DNA of 42,700 nt from positions 1-42,700 of the forward strand of contig JABGQA010000133.1 of assembly GCA_018644665.1 (NCBI GenBank), in the 5' to 3' direction. The notes under the pieces are model-generated. The model was not told the DNA's origin, ran no database searches, and saw only the letters and a program-made list of their open reading frames with translations. The stretch's first letter is position 1; each line of letters begins with the position of its first letter. Below, one piece after another: positions 1-8,569 of the stretch. The stretch is from Candidatus Poribacteria bacterium. Its GTDB lineage: Bacteria; Poribacteria; WGA-4E; GCA-2687025. The translations under genes and the position numbers were made by a program.

Positions 1-731
1 ATGCCGAGACAGTAACCGATACCCCCTAGCTGCGGCCAGGGGCTGAGCAGTCACGAACTCCTCGTGGTTGCGTCCTGATAGGTCGCTTACAGACATGCGA
101 CCGCCGGCCGAGCCATTCCACAGCAGAATACCACAAGGGGGTAGCCAACGCAAGGCGAAGCGACAGCGCGGTCGTGACCGTCTCAACTACGTGGTTGGGT
201 CGTCTGCGTCCACACCGTCCGGGCCCACGAACACGACGACTCCTACGTCGGCCATCGCTTCCGCGCGCTCCCTCGTGAGGCGATCACGCTGCCTGTCCGT
301 GCATCCAGATCTTGCGTAGCGCGATGGCCTGGTCCGTCATCCGCCCAGCTGTCCGGTCACCCCCAGATGCCGCCGCCGTAGCCGATGACCGGCGCCATGT
401 TGCGGCCCCGCTGCCATCGGTCCTATGGGCAACAGATTGCGGAGCCCGAAGGCGGGCAGGCCAAGCCGGTACGCAGGATGCGACGCAACAGGGCAACCCT
501 CACTGGAAGCGGGTGGGTACATGGATCACCCGCACGCCAGCGGAAGGTCGCGCGGGAAGCTACACGCTGTGAGGCGCCCACAGTGGCTTGGACATCCGCC
601 ATACGACGCTGTTCGCGTCAACTCCGGCGACGCATGCGCATGTGACAGAATGACCGTCATTGAGCGGAGGGCGCGGGTAGGGATTCGCGCTCTGGGAAAC
701 GGGTTGGCGCCGGCGGCCAGGGGGAGCCTAT
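1..731. other. No intact gene; probable decayed coding DNA
   Basis: No open frame here reads like a recognisable protein, and I see no RNA gene. Short protein-like stretches appear on the minus strand in different frames: NMAPVIGYGGGIWG before a stop (about 365-406), MTDQAIALRKIWMHGQ (about 300-350), and AEAMADVGVVVFVGPDG running to a stop near 190. Each would need a frameshift to join the next. This fits a gene that has lost its frame, but short stretches like these also occur by chance in GC-rich DNA. I cannot name the ancestor. Confidence 0.3.
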
Positions 732-848
732 ATGACGAATGGGTCAGTAGGGATGCAGGCACGGCACCTCCTGACACCGACTGACGTGCTGCCTATTCTC
801 GAGGGCGCCCGATCCCATGTCGCCCTGTGTTGTCCACTTGTCGGGTAA
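732..848 (+). pseudogene. Short ORF with good RBS, probable frameshifted gene start
   Basis: A 38-codon frame starts at ATG 732, five bases after GGGGGAG. It contains HLLTPTDVLPILEGARSHVA and stops at TAA 846. The other forward frames then continue with protein-like stretches (SGKENAGEGRRRW, then SVGRIHLPYPIGPARAMG up to about 965, then ESRTIVADHLDLMHTQATWS near 1105-1165). Together this looks like one plus-strand gene of about 430 bp broken by several frameshifts. The start weakly recalls creatininase-type N-termini, but that is a guess. It could also be a real 38-residue peptide or chance. Confidence 0.28.
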
Positions 849-1208
849 GGAGAATGCGGGTGAAGGCCGGCGACGATGGCGTCCCTCCGTGTGACAATTC
901 GGTGGGCCGGATTCACCTGCCCTACCCGATTGGGCCGGCGCGTGCCATGGGACGCGCTTCCAGTCCTGACGCTCGCCCCTGAGTTCCTATCGCCTCACCC
1001 ACGCCGAGCCGACACGGTCTCCGGGCCGGGCGACCGAGGGCAGCAGCGGCGCGTGGGTCCGCCGGACGACCTGGGCACGCTGACGCCGGTCTGGATGGTT
1101 TCTGTGAGAGCCGTACGATCGTCGCCGACCACCTCGACCTGATGCACACGCAGGCGACCTGGTCGCGCCATGATTCCCGCGGTGGCAGGACAGGCGCGAT
1201 CGGTGCGG

Positions 1209-1337
1209 CTAGTGTACGAGCATCATATACAGGAAGATCCCAAAAATGAGCATCGCCGTGCCGAAGCGCGCGGCCCACTTAGCGTCTTCCACGCGCTGGG
1301 GATGTGCTCTCAGATATTTCGTGACGAATCCAAACAC
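1209..1337 (-). CDS. Small membrane protein, 42 residues, hypothetical
   Basis: This frame begins at GTG 1337, with GGGAG about eight bases upstream, and ends at TAG 1209. The product has a charged N-terminal half (VTKYLRAHPQRVEDAKWAAR) and one membrane segment (FGTAMLIFGIFLYMMLV) near the C-terminus. Base and residue choice look coding, unlike the surrounding DNA. An in-frame TAG lies 54 bases upstream of the GTG, so the frame cannot be much longer. It may be a genuine single-span membrane microprotein or the surviving 3' end of a larger gene. No family is recognised. Confidence 0.45.
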   Translation of the reverse strand: MFGFVTKYLRAHPQRVEDAKWAARFGTAMLIFGIFLYMMLVH

Positions 1338-1954
1338 TGCCCTTCGCTCCCGTCTGCGCTCACTCCCGTTGCCACGCGTCCACGCGATCTACGTCTACAT
1401 TGTGCCACCGGTAGAGCCAGCGTCAAACCCTGGGCGGGAATCTCCACGGTACCGGAGACGGCCATCCGAGGCCCTCGCGTTCGCAGTACCTGGCAGGCCA
1501 GGGACGTAGGACGACCTTGTGATCTTGTCGAGACATGGAGTGGCATCGTGATCGCGGCCGAGCCGCAGAAACGCAGTGGTAGCGAGGTTCTGCGGAGATT
1601 CACGCCGGCATATCCTCGCGGGCGACGGCAATCGCCCCACGTCCGGTTTGGGTATGGGCTCCGACCTCGGTACCGACGCTACGGGCGCTCGGGAACAGCC
1701 AGGGGAAGAAGGACGCGGGACGGCTCGGGGCGAGGTGGCAACGCTCTTTACGCGGACAGATGGCCGTCTCGAACGACTCCACGCCGCGACGCCCGTATGC
1801 GGCTGCTAACCGAGGAAGGGATGGCCTGCCAACGGGCGAGGGCCGCCTCACGCAGGTCCGGCGCATCGCCACGCGGCACGGAAGGCGCGCGTGGACCGAC
1901 CTTGCCCTCATCCTGACGGGAGCCCTGTATAGCTCAGACGTGCATCAGGCGCGC
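1338..1954. other. No supported gene
   Basis: Frames on both strands here are rich in Arg, Ala and Pro and show no motif, credible start site or continuity. Fragments such as GEVATLFTRTDGRLERLHA (plus strand, about 1730-1790) look mildly protein-like but end without context. I see no tRNA, terminator or promoter. Decayed sequence is the likeliest content. Confidence 0.4.
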
Positions 1955-2623
1955 CTAGACGAACGCGAACACCCGTGTGGGCGCCGCCGACGAGTTCGCC
2001 AGCTTCATCGGCGCGACGACAACCTGGAAGCTCGCTGGGAGTTCGTCGAGCGCGCGTAGATTCTCGATGATCGGGACTTGGTTCTCGAGGAACGTGTGGT
2101 GGGACGGGAACCCGTCGCGCGGCCCCCAGATGCTCTCGATGGCGCACGCGTCTGTGCCGATGAGCTTCACGCCGCGATCCACGAGCCACTGCGTGCCCGG
2201 CCCGTCGAGACCAATCCAGTTCTGGTTGAACACGCTGTCGCCGAACAGCGCTTCCATGCCCGTCTTCAGGAACACGATGGCGTCCTTCGGGAACGACCCG
2301 CCCGCGTGTTCCCACGCCTGCAACACGTCGTCAGTGATGCTGTCGCCTGGCTTCAGGTGACTCACGTCGACCTTGTGCGCCTCGCCCGTGAGTCGCCACA
2401 ACTCGACCTCTCCGACGTTGTATCCGTCGGCGTACATCAGGCAGGGCGTGTCCATGTGCGTGGCGGTATGCCCGGAGACGTCGATGCGCGACTCGAAGTA
2501 GCCGTCCTGAGCCATCGTGGCGGTGTGGTATAGCTTCGCCGGCCCGATGGCGGGCTCCCGTGGGGAGTCGGCGTCTACGGTGTACGTCAGGTCGATCATC
2601 CGGTCGAACGCTATCTGAGCCAT
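1955..2623 (-). CDS. Cyclase family protein (kynurenine formamidase-like metal hydrolase)
   Basis: About 222 residues. The metal-binding signature of the cyclase / kynurenine formamidase family (PF04199) is visible as SGHTATHMDTP (His, His and Asp ligands), after an N-terminal RMIDLTYTVDADSP typical of the fold. Members hydrolyse amides or cyclic substrates with a divalent metal; the substrate here is unknown. I chose ATG 2623 because AGAGGG lies eight bases upstream; a GTG at 2632 is in frame but badly placed for that site. It follows the glutaredoxin-like gene by 26 bp and is the last gene of a three-gene minus-strand run. Probably cytoplasmic, as no signal peptide is seen. Confidence 0.85.
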   Translation of the reverse strand: MAQIAFDRMIDLTYTVDADSPREPAIGPAKLYHTATMAQDGYFESRIDVSGHTATHMDTPCLMYADGYNVGEVELWRLTGEAHKVDVSHLKPGDSITDDVLQAWEHAGGSFPKDAIVFLKTGMEALFGDSVFNQNWIGLDGPGTQWLVDRGVKLIGTDACAIESIWGPRDGFPSHHTFLENQVPIIENLRALDELPASFQVVVAPMKLANSSAAPTRVFAFV

Positions 2624-2649
2624 GCGTGCCACCCTCTAACGACGTTGCA

Positions 2650-2934
2650 TCACCGTGACCGCCGACGCTCTTTCCACGCCGATTTCAGCCGTCGCGCGAA
2701 TCGACGTTCGTGCACATGATAAAGGCACACCTGCGCCCCGTCCATCTCCACAACCGGGATCAGCAGTTTGTACGCCTCGAGCCATTCCTCGTTCGACTCG
2801 ATGTCCCTGTATTCGATGTCCACGGGAATGTCGCCGAGCTTTCTCAACACGCGTTCGACGGCGTCCCTCGCCTTCTCGCAGAGCGGGCAGTCGCGCTTCG
2901 TGTAGAACTGCAGGCGGAGGGGCTCTGGCGCCAT
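2650..2934 (-). CDS. Glutaredoxin-like protein (CPLC motif)
   Basis: A 94-residue thioredoxin-fold protein. It has LQFYTKRDCPLCEKAR near the N-terminus, a CxxC redox pair preceded by a beta strand, and the cis-Pro region LLIPVVEMDG near residue 60. This matches the glutaredoxin-like family DUF836 (PF05768), small proteins thought to act in thiol-disulfide exchange. The start lies 6 bp after the stop of the ABC ATPase gene, and no strong ribosome site is visible, which suggests translational coupling. The exact partner protein cannot be told from sequence. Confidence 0.85.
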   Translation of the reverse strand: MAPEPLRLQFYTKRDCPLCEKARDAVERVLRKLGDIPVDIEYRDIESNEEWLEAYKLLIPVVEMDGAQVCLYHVHERRFARRLKSAWKERRRSR

Positions 2935-2940
2935 GCTTTG

Positions 2941-4026
2941 TCAGGCGGATTCGTCGGGGCGGCGCAACGGCACGACATCGGACGCGTCGAACGACACGTA
3001 GACACGGTCACCGGGATGGTGCTCGACATGGCCGGGGTTATACACGGACGCGCGCATGGAGACCTCGTCTGACAGGGCGACCTCGTATTCCTCGATGCTG
3101 CCGAGGTACGTCGCGCCTATGATCGTCGCCTCATAGGAGTTCGTGTCTGCTTCGGCGGCGTCGCTGATCCTCAGCGACTCGGGCCGGATAGATAGCACCG
3201 CCTCGTCGCCGCCCGCGAAATCCAAGCGAGCATCGCAGCGGACCTGCCCGACGGACGTCTTCACACTCAGATTCCCGCCGCCGTTGGTCTCGACGCGGCC
3301 GTCGAGGAAGTTCGTGTCGCCGATGAAGTGCGCTACGAACGTGTTGTCGGGCTCCGCGTAGATCTCCCTCGGAGCGCCGATCTGGACGATCTTGCCCAAG
3401 CGCATGACGGCGACTCGGCTTGCGAGCGAGAGCGCCTCTCTCTGGTCATGCGTCACGTAGATGGTGGTCAGGCCGACTTCGCCGTGGATGCGCTTGATCT
3501 CCTGGCGCATCTCGTCCCGGAGCTTCGCGTCGAGGTTGCTCAGCGGCTCGTCCAGGAGCAGCACATCCGGCTCGATCACGAGAGCGCGGGCAAGCGCTAC
3601 GCGTTGCTGTTGGCCGCCTGAGAGCTGGTTCGACGACCGCTCGGCGTACTCCTGCATCTGGACGATGTCGAGCGCCTCGCCGACGCGGCGTTTCTTCTCG
3701 GCGTCCGGCACTTTCCGCACGTTGAGGCCATATTCGACGTTCTGGTAGACGGTCATGTGCGGCCACAGGGCGTAGTTCTGGAAGACCATCCCCGTGTTGC
3801 GCTCGTGGGGCGGCACGTTCCGCATCGCGCGCTCGCCGAAGTGGATCTCGCCTTCGTCGGCCTGGTAGAAGCCCGCGACGGTGCGCAACGCCGTGCTCTT
3901 CCCGCACCCTGACGGGCCGAGGAGGAAGAACAACTCGCCTTCGTGTATCTCGAAGGTCACGCCGTCGACGGCAGCGGTGTCTCCGAAACGCTTTGTCACC
4001 GACTCGAACGTAACGGATACCGCCAT
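2941..4026 (-). CDS. ABC transporter ATP-binding protein with TOBE domain (MalK/UgpC/PotA type)
   Basis: A 361-residue importer ATPase. Walker A is GPSGCGKST at residues 37-45, followed by the Q-loop (VFQNYALWPHMTV), the signature LSGGQQQRVALARAL, Walker B VLLLDEP, the D-loop SNLDAKLRDEMR and the H-loop TIYVTHDQREA. The C-terminal third (from about residue 240) has the beta-rich TOBE character of MalK/FbpC-type subunits for sugar, polyamine or iron uptake. No permease or binding-protein gene is adjacent, so it is an orphan or shared ATPase; the substrate is not inferable. The ribosome site upstream of ATG 4026 is weak. Confidence 0.93.
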   Translation of the reverse strand: MAVSVTFESVTKRFGDTAAVDGVTFEIHEGELFFLLGPSGCGKSTALRTVAGFYQADEGEIHFGERAMRNVPPHERNTGMVFQNYALWPHMTVYQNVEYGLNVRKVPDAEKKRRVGEALDIVQMQEYAERSSNQLSGGQQQRVALARALVIEPDVLLLDEPLSNLDAKLRDEMRQEIKRIHGEVGLTTIYVTHDQREALSLASRVAVMRLGKIVQIGAPREIYAEPDNTFVAHFIGDTNFLDGRVETNGGGNLSVKTSVGQVRCDARLDFAGGDEAVLSIRPESLRISDAAEADTNSYEATIIGATYLGSIEEYEVALSDEVSMRASVYNPGHVEHHPGDRVYVSFDASDVVPLRRPDESA

Positions 4027-4242
4027 TGGAGGGATTCCCAGACCACACGCAATGCGACCGCAGAACGGGGGAATAGTAACACGCGGCCCCGTACCCGCGA
4101 ACCCGTCCGCCTCGCTGGAACATCGCCTGCTCCCGCACCGTCGGGTTCGGAGCCCTGCCGTCTGCTGGCGATCATCAGGACGCGTCGCTGATCCGGGCGC
4201 GTAGGTACCACGACGAGAGGGTCGAGGACGACGCAGCGGCCC

Positions 4243-4420
4243 CTACGGCTTGTGCTCGTGCTCGAGTGGCCCAGACTCGATCCGGCCCCAATCGTCCCGC
4301 GCCCAGTCGATCACGTCCCGGATGCCGTCGTCGAGGGCCACCGGCGGCTGCCAACGCAGCCCTGCGCGCGCTCAGAACTGATGACGTACGCCGCGTCGTT
4401 GTCCGTTGACGACCCCCTTA
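4243..4420 (-). pseudogene. Remnant of NAD-dependent epimerase/dehydratase gene (3' end)
   Basis: On the minus strand, one frame reads LRWQPPVALDDGIRDVIDW then ARDDWGRIESGPLEHEHKP before TAG at 4243. This is the typical C-terminus of extended-SDR sugar-nucleotide epimerases (LGWxPxxSLxEGLxxxIDW). Just upstream another frame gives DAAYVISSERA, the usual preceding segment, so a frameshift near 4366 splits the two. The 5' body of the gene is missing: the cobalamin riboswitch begins about 45 bases further on. A broken, truncated gene is the best reading. Confidence 0.62.
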
Positions 4421-4464
4421 TCGGCAGCTATATTCCGAGTGTTCGTCTGATCGCACATCGAATA

Positions 4465-4680
4465 GCACGAGGCGGTTGGCGCCCTACGAGGCCCACTCGG
4501 GCGACGAGGGAGAATAGGGAACACGGTTGGAATCCGTGGCTGCCCCGCAACGGTAATTCGGCATCCAAGCGGATGCCCATGTCGAAGCCACTCGCGCCAG
4601 GAGGCGTCGGGGAAGGCGACGTGGACGTTCCACAGGAACGGCGATAAGCCCGGAGACCTGCCACTGCCCGTTTCCACGCC
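4465..4680 (+). promoter_or_regulatory. Adenosylcobalamin riboswitch
   Basis: The conserved core is directly readable: AATAGGGAAC at 4513-4522, GGCTGCCCCGCAACGGTAA around 4538-4556, and the B12-box AAGCCCGGAGACCTGCCA at 4646-4663. These match the cobalamin aptamer class in order and spacing. The outer boundaries are approximate. It lies on the same strand as cobO and cobQ, about 260 nt ahead of the cobO start, so it should repress cobalamin synthesis or salvage when adenosylcobalamin is abundant. Confidence 0.93.
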
Positions 4681-4742
4681 GCCGAGGGGCGACGCGCGGA
4701 GACCCCGTTGACGCCGCCTTGACGTCGGTGCGCACCGGGTTT

Positions 4743-4770
4743 CCCGATGTCCCTCCTCGAAGGCATCGGG
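4743..4770 (+). other. Hairpin in the riboswitch expression platform
   Basis: CCCGATG at 4743-4749 pairs perfectly with CATCGGG at 4764-4770 around a 14-nt loop. It sits between the B12 aptamer and cobO. No run of U follows, so it is not a classical intrinsic terminator; it could be part of an anti-terminator or a processing element. The role is inferred from position only. Confidence 0.4.
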
Positions 4771-4937
4771 ATGTTCTATGCAGTGGCGCCGCGCGAGGGC
4801 TTGGCGCGCTCTCCTCACTCCAATTCCGACCGACCGCCTTGCGGTTCACGCGTCTGCCGCGTGGGCACGCGTCGGCGTGCGCCGCGCTGCGATCCCACCA
4901 CCCGTCATCGGCGCGCCAACCGAAGGGGTCCCTGCTG

Positions 4938-5486
4938 ATGCCTGACGAGAGCGCGATGCGCCGGCGCGACCTCCCCGGCCTCGTGATCGTCTACACGGGG
5001 AAGGGCAAAGGAAAGACCACGGCTGCCCTGGGCCTGGCGTTCCGCGCGCTCGGGAGCAACCGCAAGGTGGCGATAGTCCAGTTCATCAAGGGCAAGTGGA
5101 AGACCGGCGAGCGCAAGTTCGCGGAGACGCTCCCCGGCTTGACCTTCCTGGTCATGGGAGAGGGCTTCACCTGGGACAGCGATGACCTGTCCCGCGACAA
5201 GCTGGCTGCGGAGAAGGCGTGGGCGGCCTCCGAGCAGATGATCCTCGCTGGGGATCATGACATCGTCATCCTCGACGAGATCACGTACGCCATCAACTAC
5301 GGGTTCATCCCCGTCGAGCGTGTCACGCAGACGCTCATGGCCCGGCCGGAGAAGGTGCACGTGGTCGTCACCGGTCGCGACGCGCCAGAGGAGGTCGTCG
5401 AGTTGGCGGACCTGGTGACCGAGATGACACCCGTGAGGCACCCCTACGACCGAGGCGTCCCCGCCCAACTCGGGATCGACTTCTGA
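4938..5486 (+). CDS. cobO: Corrinoid adenosyltransferase CobO/BtuR
   Basis: A 182-residue protein that transfers adenosyl from ATP to cob(I)alamin or cob(I)yrinic acid a,c-diamide. The P-loop is TGKGKGKTT (residues 20-28), followed by family blocks AIVQFIKGKWKTGE, DIVILDEITYAINYG and VVVTGRDAPEEVVELADLV. I start at ATG 4938, with AAGGGG nine bases upstream; the open frame extends further 5' into leader DNA without family similarity. cobQ follows after 12 bp. The upstream cobalamin riboswitch supports both assignment and regulation. Confidence 0.96.
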   Translation: MPDESAMRRRDLPGLVIVYTGKGKGKTTAALGLAFRALGSNRKVAIVQFIKGKWKTGERKFAETLPGLTFLVMGEGFTWDSDDLSRDKLAAEKAWAASEQMILAGDHDIVILDEITYAINYGFIPVERVTQTLMARPEKVHVVVTGRDAPEEVVELADLVTEMTPVRHPYDRGVPAQLGIDF

Positions 5487-5498
5487 GGAGACACGTCG

Positions 5499-7028
5499 TT
5501 GCTAGCTCCCACGCTTATGGTTCAGGGGACCGCGTCGTCCGCCGGGAAGAGCCTGTTCGTGACGGCTCTGTGCCGCCTCTTCCGCGACGAGGGAATCCGC
5601 GTGGCGCCGTTCAAGTCGCAGAACATGTCGCTGAATTCCGCCGTGACGCCGGACGGGTACGAGATTGGCCGCGCGCAGGCGGTACAGGCTGCCGCCGCCG
5701 GGATCGTCCCCACCGTCGAGATGAACCCGATCCTCCTGAAACCCGAAGGCAATGCGCGGTCACAGGTTGTCGTGATGGGCAAACCCATCGGCAGCGAAAC
5801 CGCGCATCGCTATGACGGACGTAGACCTGAGTTCGAGGAGATCGTGGCGCGTTGCCTGACGTCGCTGCGTGAGCAGTACGACCTGGTCGTCATCGAGGGG
5901 GCGGGGAGCCCCGCCGAGGTGAACCTGAAGGACCGCGATGTCGCGAACATGTACATCGCGAAGTTGGCGGACGCGCCGGTGGTGCTCGTCGGCGACATCG
6001 ACCTGGGGGGCGTCTTCGCCTCGTTCGTCGGCACGCTCGAGCTTCTCGACCCCGACGAACGGGAGCGTGTGGTCGCGTTCGTCGTGAATAAGTTCCGCGG
6101 CGACGTGAAGCTGCTGCAACCGGGTCTCGACATTCTCACAGAGCGCACCGGCAAGCCCACATTGGGAGTGCTGCCGTACGTGCGGGGCTTGGCCATCGCC
6201 GACGAGGACTCGGTGTCGATCGAGAATCGTCGCGGCAGGTATCGCCCCGGGTACGACCAGATCGACATCGCCGTCATCCGATTCCCGCGCATCTCTAATT
6301 ACGATGACGTCCTGCCGCTGGAGCATGAGCCGAAGGTGGTGGTCCGGTTCGTCGAGACGGCAGAAGCCGCGGCCGGCGCGGACCTCGTCATCCTGCCCGG
6401 CTCGAAGAACACCGTGCTGGACCTGTCGTGGTTGAGGTCCACCGGCATCGCCGATGTCGTCGCACAGCGCGCCGAGAACGGCGAGCCGGTATTGGGCATA
6501 TGCGGCGGCTGCCAGATGCTCGGGGAGACCATCGAAGATCCGCACGGCGTGGAATCCGGCGAGCCCCGCGTGCGTGGGTTGGGCCTGCTGCCGTTGCGGA
6601 CGCGCTTCGGTCGCGAGAAGGTCACCGCCAAGGTTGAGGCGCGGCGCTCAACCGGAAGTCTGCTGCACCCGCGGGATGGCGACGAACCGCTCGCCGGGTA
6701 TGAGATACATATGGGCGTTGTCGAGCGCACGGCAGAGGGCACGGGGGCGTACGAGATCGTGTCCAGAAACGGCACGTCAGCGCGCGTGGCCGACGGCGCC
6801 GTCGACGAGAGGGGCACCGTCGTCGGCACGATGATCCACGGGCTGCTCGACAACGTGTCCGTCCGCGCCGGTCTCCTGACGGCGCTCGCGGGGCGCAAGG
6901 GCTTGGCCTACGAGCATGGCGCGGAAGGCGTGGCGTCGGCCGAGGACGAGTACGACAGGCTGGCGGAGACCGTCCGAGAATCGATGGACCTCGACCTTCT
7001 GTGGCAGATCGCGGGTCTCGCGCGTTGA
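5499..7028 (+). CDS. cobQ: Cobyric acid synthase CobQ
   Basis: A 509-residue glutamine-dependent amidotransferase that amidates adenosylcobyrinic acid a,c-diamide side chains to give cobyric acid. The N-terminal synthetase domain starts MVQGTASSAGKSLFVTALCR and includes VVIEGAGSPAEVNL and GDIDLGGVFAS. The C-terminal class I glutaminase domain carries the nucleophile in GICGGCQMLGE (about residue 334) and the His in MIHGLLDN (about residue 445). Length is normal for the family. Start is TTG 5499, eight bases after GAGGAG; ATG 5517 is the alternative. It forms a riboswitch-controlled pair with cobO. Confidence 0.96.
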   Translation: MLAPTLMVQGTASSAGKSLFVTALCRLFRDEGIRVAPFKSQNMSLNSAVTPDGYEIGRAQAVQAAAAGIVPTVEMNPILLKPEGNARSQVVVMGKPIGSETAHRYDGRRPEFEEIVARCLTSLREQYDLVVIEGAGSPAEVNLKDRDVANMYIAKLADAPVVLVGDIDLGGVFASFVGTLELLDPDERERVVAFVVNKFRGDVKLLQPGLDILTERTGKPTLGVLPYVRGLAIADEDSVSIENRRGRYRPGYDQIDIAVIRFPRISNYDDVLPLEHEPKVVVRFVETAEAAAGADLVILPGSKNTVLDLSWLRSTGIADVVAQRAENGEPVLGICGGCQMLGETIEDPHGVESGEPRVRGLGLLPLRTRFGREKVTAKVEARRSTGSLLHPRDGDEPLAGYEIHMGVVERTAEGTGAYEIVSRNGTSARVADGAVDERGTVVGTMIHGLLDNVSVRAGLLTALAGRKGLAYEHGAEGVASAEDEYDRLAETVRESMDLDLLWQIAGLAR

Positions 7029-7119
7029 GGGCGCATCGGTGGAGCGGTAAACGACTGGGCGTTTGCGTGCGTCTACCCAGGGCCGTATGTTGTCCACGAA
7101 GGTGGCGCAGGAGCTAGCT

Positions 7120-7494
7120 ATGAGACCCATCACGGCGAGATTCGTCGCAGCGATGTGCGCGATCCTGATCGCGGCGGTCGGCGCGCTCAGGATGCTGACT
7201 GTGCTCCGCGAATTCGCCAGAAGCGGCAGCCAGGACGCGCTGATTGCGGCCTTCACGTCCGCGATCCTCCTCGCTGGCGCGTATGGCGTCTATCGCATGA
7301 ACAGAATCGCCGCGTACGCGCTTCTGGTGTTTTCCCTGCTGCTGATCGTGATGACGGTTCTGGATGAATCCGTCGGGCCGCTTGCCGTCGTCGGTGTGGC
7401 GCTGTTCGCTGTGGTGGTTGCGTGTGGCGCAGTGGCGGCGTCTGTGCATCGCCGCGCGGCGGCGTTGAGACACGCTCGGCACTCGCGGGCATAG
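7120..7494 (+). CDS. Hypothetical membrane protein
   Basis: 124 residues with about four hydrophobic segments: FVAAMCAILIAAVGALRML, ALIAAFTSAILLAGAYGVY, AAYALLVFSLLLIVMTVL and LAVVGVALFAVVVACGAVAA. An Arg-rich tail ends the chain. I start at ATG 7120, seven bases after AGGAG; the frame opens earlier but that part is unlike protein. No family is recognised. It lies 91 bp after cobQ on the same strand and might be co-transcribed, but nothing links it to cobalamin. Confidence 0.72.
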   Translation: MRPITARFVAAMCAILIAAVGALRMLTVLREFARSGSQDALIAAFTSAILLAGAYGVYRMNRIAAYALLVFSLLLIVMTVLDESVGPLAVVGVALFAVVVACGAVAASVHRRAAALRHARHSRA

Positions 7495-7789
7495 TGGCGA
7501 TCATCGTCGGGACCGGGCATTCGTGAGATGTCCGTGCTGCCTTCTCTCGCGCAGCGCACGCCCGAGAGCGGCTCCCCGATCAACGCGAGAATCCGGGCGG
7601 CCAGAGGCGGAGCCGTTCGTGAGTTGGGAGCTGTCGCCAACGCAGGTCGCATCTCCCCCAACGCGCGCAAACTGGTTGTGCCCAACGGGCACATGAGCCC
7701 AGCGTGATCGGCTTGACACGAGTCGCCGTCTGCCCGAACGTCTCCACCTGACGAACCCCATCAGCGCCGACCCGCTCAGGAGAACGCCC
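7495..7789. other. Intergenic, no supported gene
   Basis: About 295 bp without a convincing frame, terminator or promoter. A 59-codon plus-strand frame (7528-7707) exists but lacks a ribosome site and looks non-coding. Confidence 0.5.
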
Positions 7790-7792
7790 GCG

Positions 7793-8524
7793 ATGGCTCT
7801 TAGCACAGCGACGCTTGAGAAGCTGGTCACGTTCGACACCCCGACCATATGCAACATCATCGAGCTATTCGATGTGCGTCCGCGGAACACGGGCTATATG
7901 GACGGACGCATCCGCGCCTGCTTCCCGGAGATGCCTCCCATAGTGGGATTCGCGTCCACCGCCACGTTCCGGTCCAACGCAGCCCCGCGCGCGGGCGACG
8001 CCTACAGCGGCATGGACGACCAGGTTGCGGGTTTCGGCGCGCTTTCCGGGCCGCCCATCGTCGTGTTCCAGGATGTCGATGACCCGACCGTCGCCGCCAC
8101 GTTCGGTGAGGTCATGTGCACGACGTATCAAGCCTTCGGCGCGGCGGGGCTTATAACGAGCGGCGCAGGACGTGACCTGGACCAGGTGCGCGACATCGGA
8201 TTCCCGGCGTTTACCGACGGCACGATCTGCGCGCACGGATACTGCCACTTCCCGCAGGTCGGCGTACCCGTGCATGTGGGCGGCATCACGATCTTCCCGG
8301 ACGACATGCTGCACGCCGACGTCAACGGCGTCACCACGATCCCGGTGGACATCGCCGCGGAAGTCGCGGACGTCGGCGACGAATTCGTCGGCGCCGAGGT
8401 GGTCGTTCTGGAAGCCCTGCGCGCAGGCACGCCATCGGTCGAGACGCTACGCGACGCGCGGCGGGAATCGGGTGAGATCGTGGCGAGGCTGCGTGAGCAG
8501 GTGGCGCGCTCCGTGGGCGCCTAA
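7793..8524 (+). CDS. RraA family protein (HMG/CHA aldolase-like)
   Basis: A 243-residue member of the RraA-like fold (PF03737). It shows the N-terminal FDTPTICNIIELFDVRP (family: TxxLxDAL), the core block FGEVMCTTYQAFGAAGLITS then GAGRDLDQVRDIGFPAF (family: GxxRD, where Arg and Asp bind the substrate and metal), and GGITIFPDDMLHADVNGV (family: V.PGD.v.aD.dGv). Members are retro-aldolases acting on 4-hydroxy-4-methyl-2-oxoglutarate-type substrates, or RNase E inhibitors; the distant ones like this are mostly uncharacterised. The second block reads FPDD where many members have PGD. Confidence 0.85.
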   Translation: MALSTATLEKLVTFDTPTICNIIELFDVRPRNTGYMDGRIRACFPEMPPIVGFASTATFRSNAAPRAGDAYSGMDDQVAGFGALSGPPIVVFQDVDDPTVAATFGEVMCTTYQAFGAAGLITSGAGRDLDQVRDIGFPAFTDGTICAHGYCHFPQVGVPVHVGGITIFPDDMLHADVNGVTTIPVDIAAEVADVGDEFVGAEVVVLEALRAGTPSVETLRDARRESGEIVARLREQVARSVGA

Positions 8525-8569
8525 CCGCGGGCTCTGGCGCTTGGCCGCTGCGTAAAAGGGGTGGCCCGT

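Noticed and set aside
7528..7707. 59-codon plus-strand frame between two genes
   Set aside because: No ribosome site, no hydrophobic or motif pattern, biased to Arg/Ala; probably chance.
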